From Anadara kagoshimensis (Eukaryota; Mollusca; Bivalvia; Arcoida; Arcidae): DNA of 64,000 nucleotides. The stretch's first letter is position 1. Each line of letters opens with the position of its first letter. The position numbers were made by a program, and so were the translations under genes. Below, one piece after another: positions 63,394 through 64,000 of the stretch. The DNA lies in the NCBI GenBank assembly GCA_021292105.1, contig CM037864.1:13005898-13069897 (forward strand), written 5' to 3'. Under the pieces are notes generated by a model that did no database searches, was not told the origin of the DNA, and saw nothing but the letters and a program-made list of their open reading frames with translations.

Positions 63394-63770
63394 TTATATT
63401 TTGTGTCCACTAAAATGATTTGCTTCAATATGAAAAAAATGAGACCCATATGACTTGACAGATACTCTGTCACCTCGTCTCAATTGAAGAATTACGGCAT
63501 TGGATCCAGTTTCCCAGTTCCTGACACCATGAGCTGTGAGTGCATACATTACAAATTTGTCGTTTTTGTGAATCTCTACATATGCTGGATCTGAATTGTA
63601 CCTTATATTTACGAAAAAGTAATACAATCCTGGCTCTGGACAATAAAAAACTCCATCTGAAGTATTCAATCCTCCTCCTACATTGGTGATTATTCGGGTA
63701 AACTTTAGTATTTGATGGCGAGAATACGATTTTGCCTTTGGTATTCCAGCAGTGAAAGCAATTTTATTTT
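63394..63770 (-). CDS. C1q-domain protein, last exon (gene continues past the window)
   Basis: The exon starts at 63770 right after TTTATTTACAG and ends at TAA (63396-63394). In phase 1, as in copy 1, it encodes about 125 residues: NKIAFTAGIPKAKSYS, then ILKFTRIITNVGGGLNTSDG, VFYCPEPGLYYFFVNIRYNS, IHKNDKFVMYALTAHGV, NWETGSNAVILQLRRGDRVS and FSGHKI. The order AFTAG, F-----TNVGGG, G-F-CPEPGLYYF, GSNAV-LQL--GD-VSV is that of a complete globular C1q (gC1q) domain of normal length (about 125-135 residues). The frame is uninterrupted. By comparison with copy 1, a first exon with signal peptide should lie about 2 kb upstream, beyond 64000. In bivalves such proteins are secreted, form trimers through the gC1q head, and are often haemocyte or digestive-gland lectin-like recognition factors; that role is family knowledge, not seen here. 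Confidence 0.9.
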
Positions 63771-64000
63771 CTGTAAATAAAACAAAATAATTAAATTACA
63801 AGTGTGATCTGGAGTATTATTGTTTTACGTTCCACCAGTCGAATGTTCTAGGTGGACAGTACAGAAATAGTATAGGAAATCGGAATTCCCGGAGAAAACG
63901 ATCAACCTTCTACAAGTGATATTTGGTGATAAATTACTTTCATTCTTGTTACATTCACCTTCTCTCCTGATCATTCGAACAATTCAGTTGATTGATTGTG
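63771..64000 (-). other. Intron of C1q copy 2, homologous to the copy 1 intron
   Basis: AAGTGTGATCTGGAGTATTA, GGACAGTACAGAAATAGTAT, GAATTCCCGGAGAAAACGAT and TTGTTACATTCACCTTCTCT correspond in order to 54510-54690 (AAGTGTGGTGTGGAACAATT, GTCAGTACAGAAAATCAG, GAATACCCGGAAAAAACAAA, TTGTTACATTCATC). So the duplication includes at least 220 bp of intron. Confidence 0.82.

Overview
The window is AT-rich, repeat-dense, gene-poor nuclear DNA of an invertebrate, most likely a bivalve mollusc. The reasons are the only host genes I can support, two paralogous secreted C1q-domain genes of the collagen-free type that is hugely expanded in bivalves, and the mobile-element content: tRNA-headed SINEs with a conserved central block, many short palindromic elements, non-autonomous elements carrying internal tandem arrays, and 5'-truncated retroelement tails. 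There are no operons, no CRISPR array and no structural RNA gene I would stand behind. The species cannot be told from what I see.

Layout. 1-2035 is a satellite of about 220-bp monomers. 2036-6230 is nearly featureless. 6.2-17.6 kb is a nest of SINEs and palindromic MITEs, dominated by one family (called MITE A here) whose ends contain CTGTCGAAAGTTTAACACTA; it occurs singly, nested, and as a tandem array at 11.3-12.1 kb. At 15.0-15.5 kb a large inverted repeat encloses a 21-bp satellite. 17.9-18.8 kb holds a decayed LINE with a (GGTA)n tail. 22.0-24.3 kb is a decayed hAT-like DNA transposon with a near-perfect 8-bp target duplication and a second LINE inside it. 24.3-28.3 kb has several long hairpins. 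28.3-30.4 kb is a 2.1-kb element with palindromic ends and a tandem array of exact 145-bp period, inserted in a different satellite that continues to 31.2 kb and reappears at 38.2 kb. 31.3-53 kb is mostly unique AT-rich sequence with scattered MITE and SINE copies and many 3' ends of one retroelement family (called the RT-tail family here).

Host genes lie at the right end, both on the minus strand. One runs from 56610 (exon 1, signal peptide) to 54099 (exon 2, C1q domain) and its second exon is broken. The other shows only its C1q exon (63770-63394), which is open; its first exon would lie beyond the window. The two share intron sequence next to the acceptor, so they arose by segmental duplication. 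Between them is a threefold tandem duplication (56836-61830) of a unit containing a T-rich segment, a piece of the RT-tail retroelement on the minus strand, and an (AATC)-rich minisatellite; the first unit has a 600-bp palindromic MITE that the third lacks.

The C1q genes are the only ones with an inferable host role: secreted globular-head C1q proteins, in bivalves commonly linked to pattern recognition in innate immunity. Everything else is mobile-element or satellite DNA. Family assignments come from recognising motifs by eye; repeat borders are usually good to about 10-20 bases.
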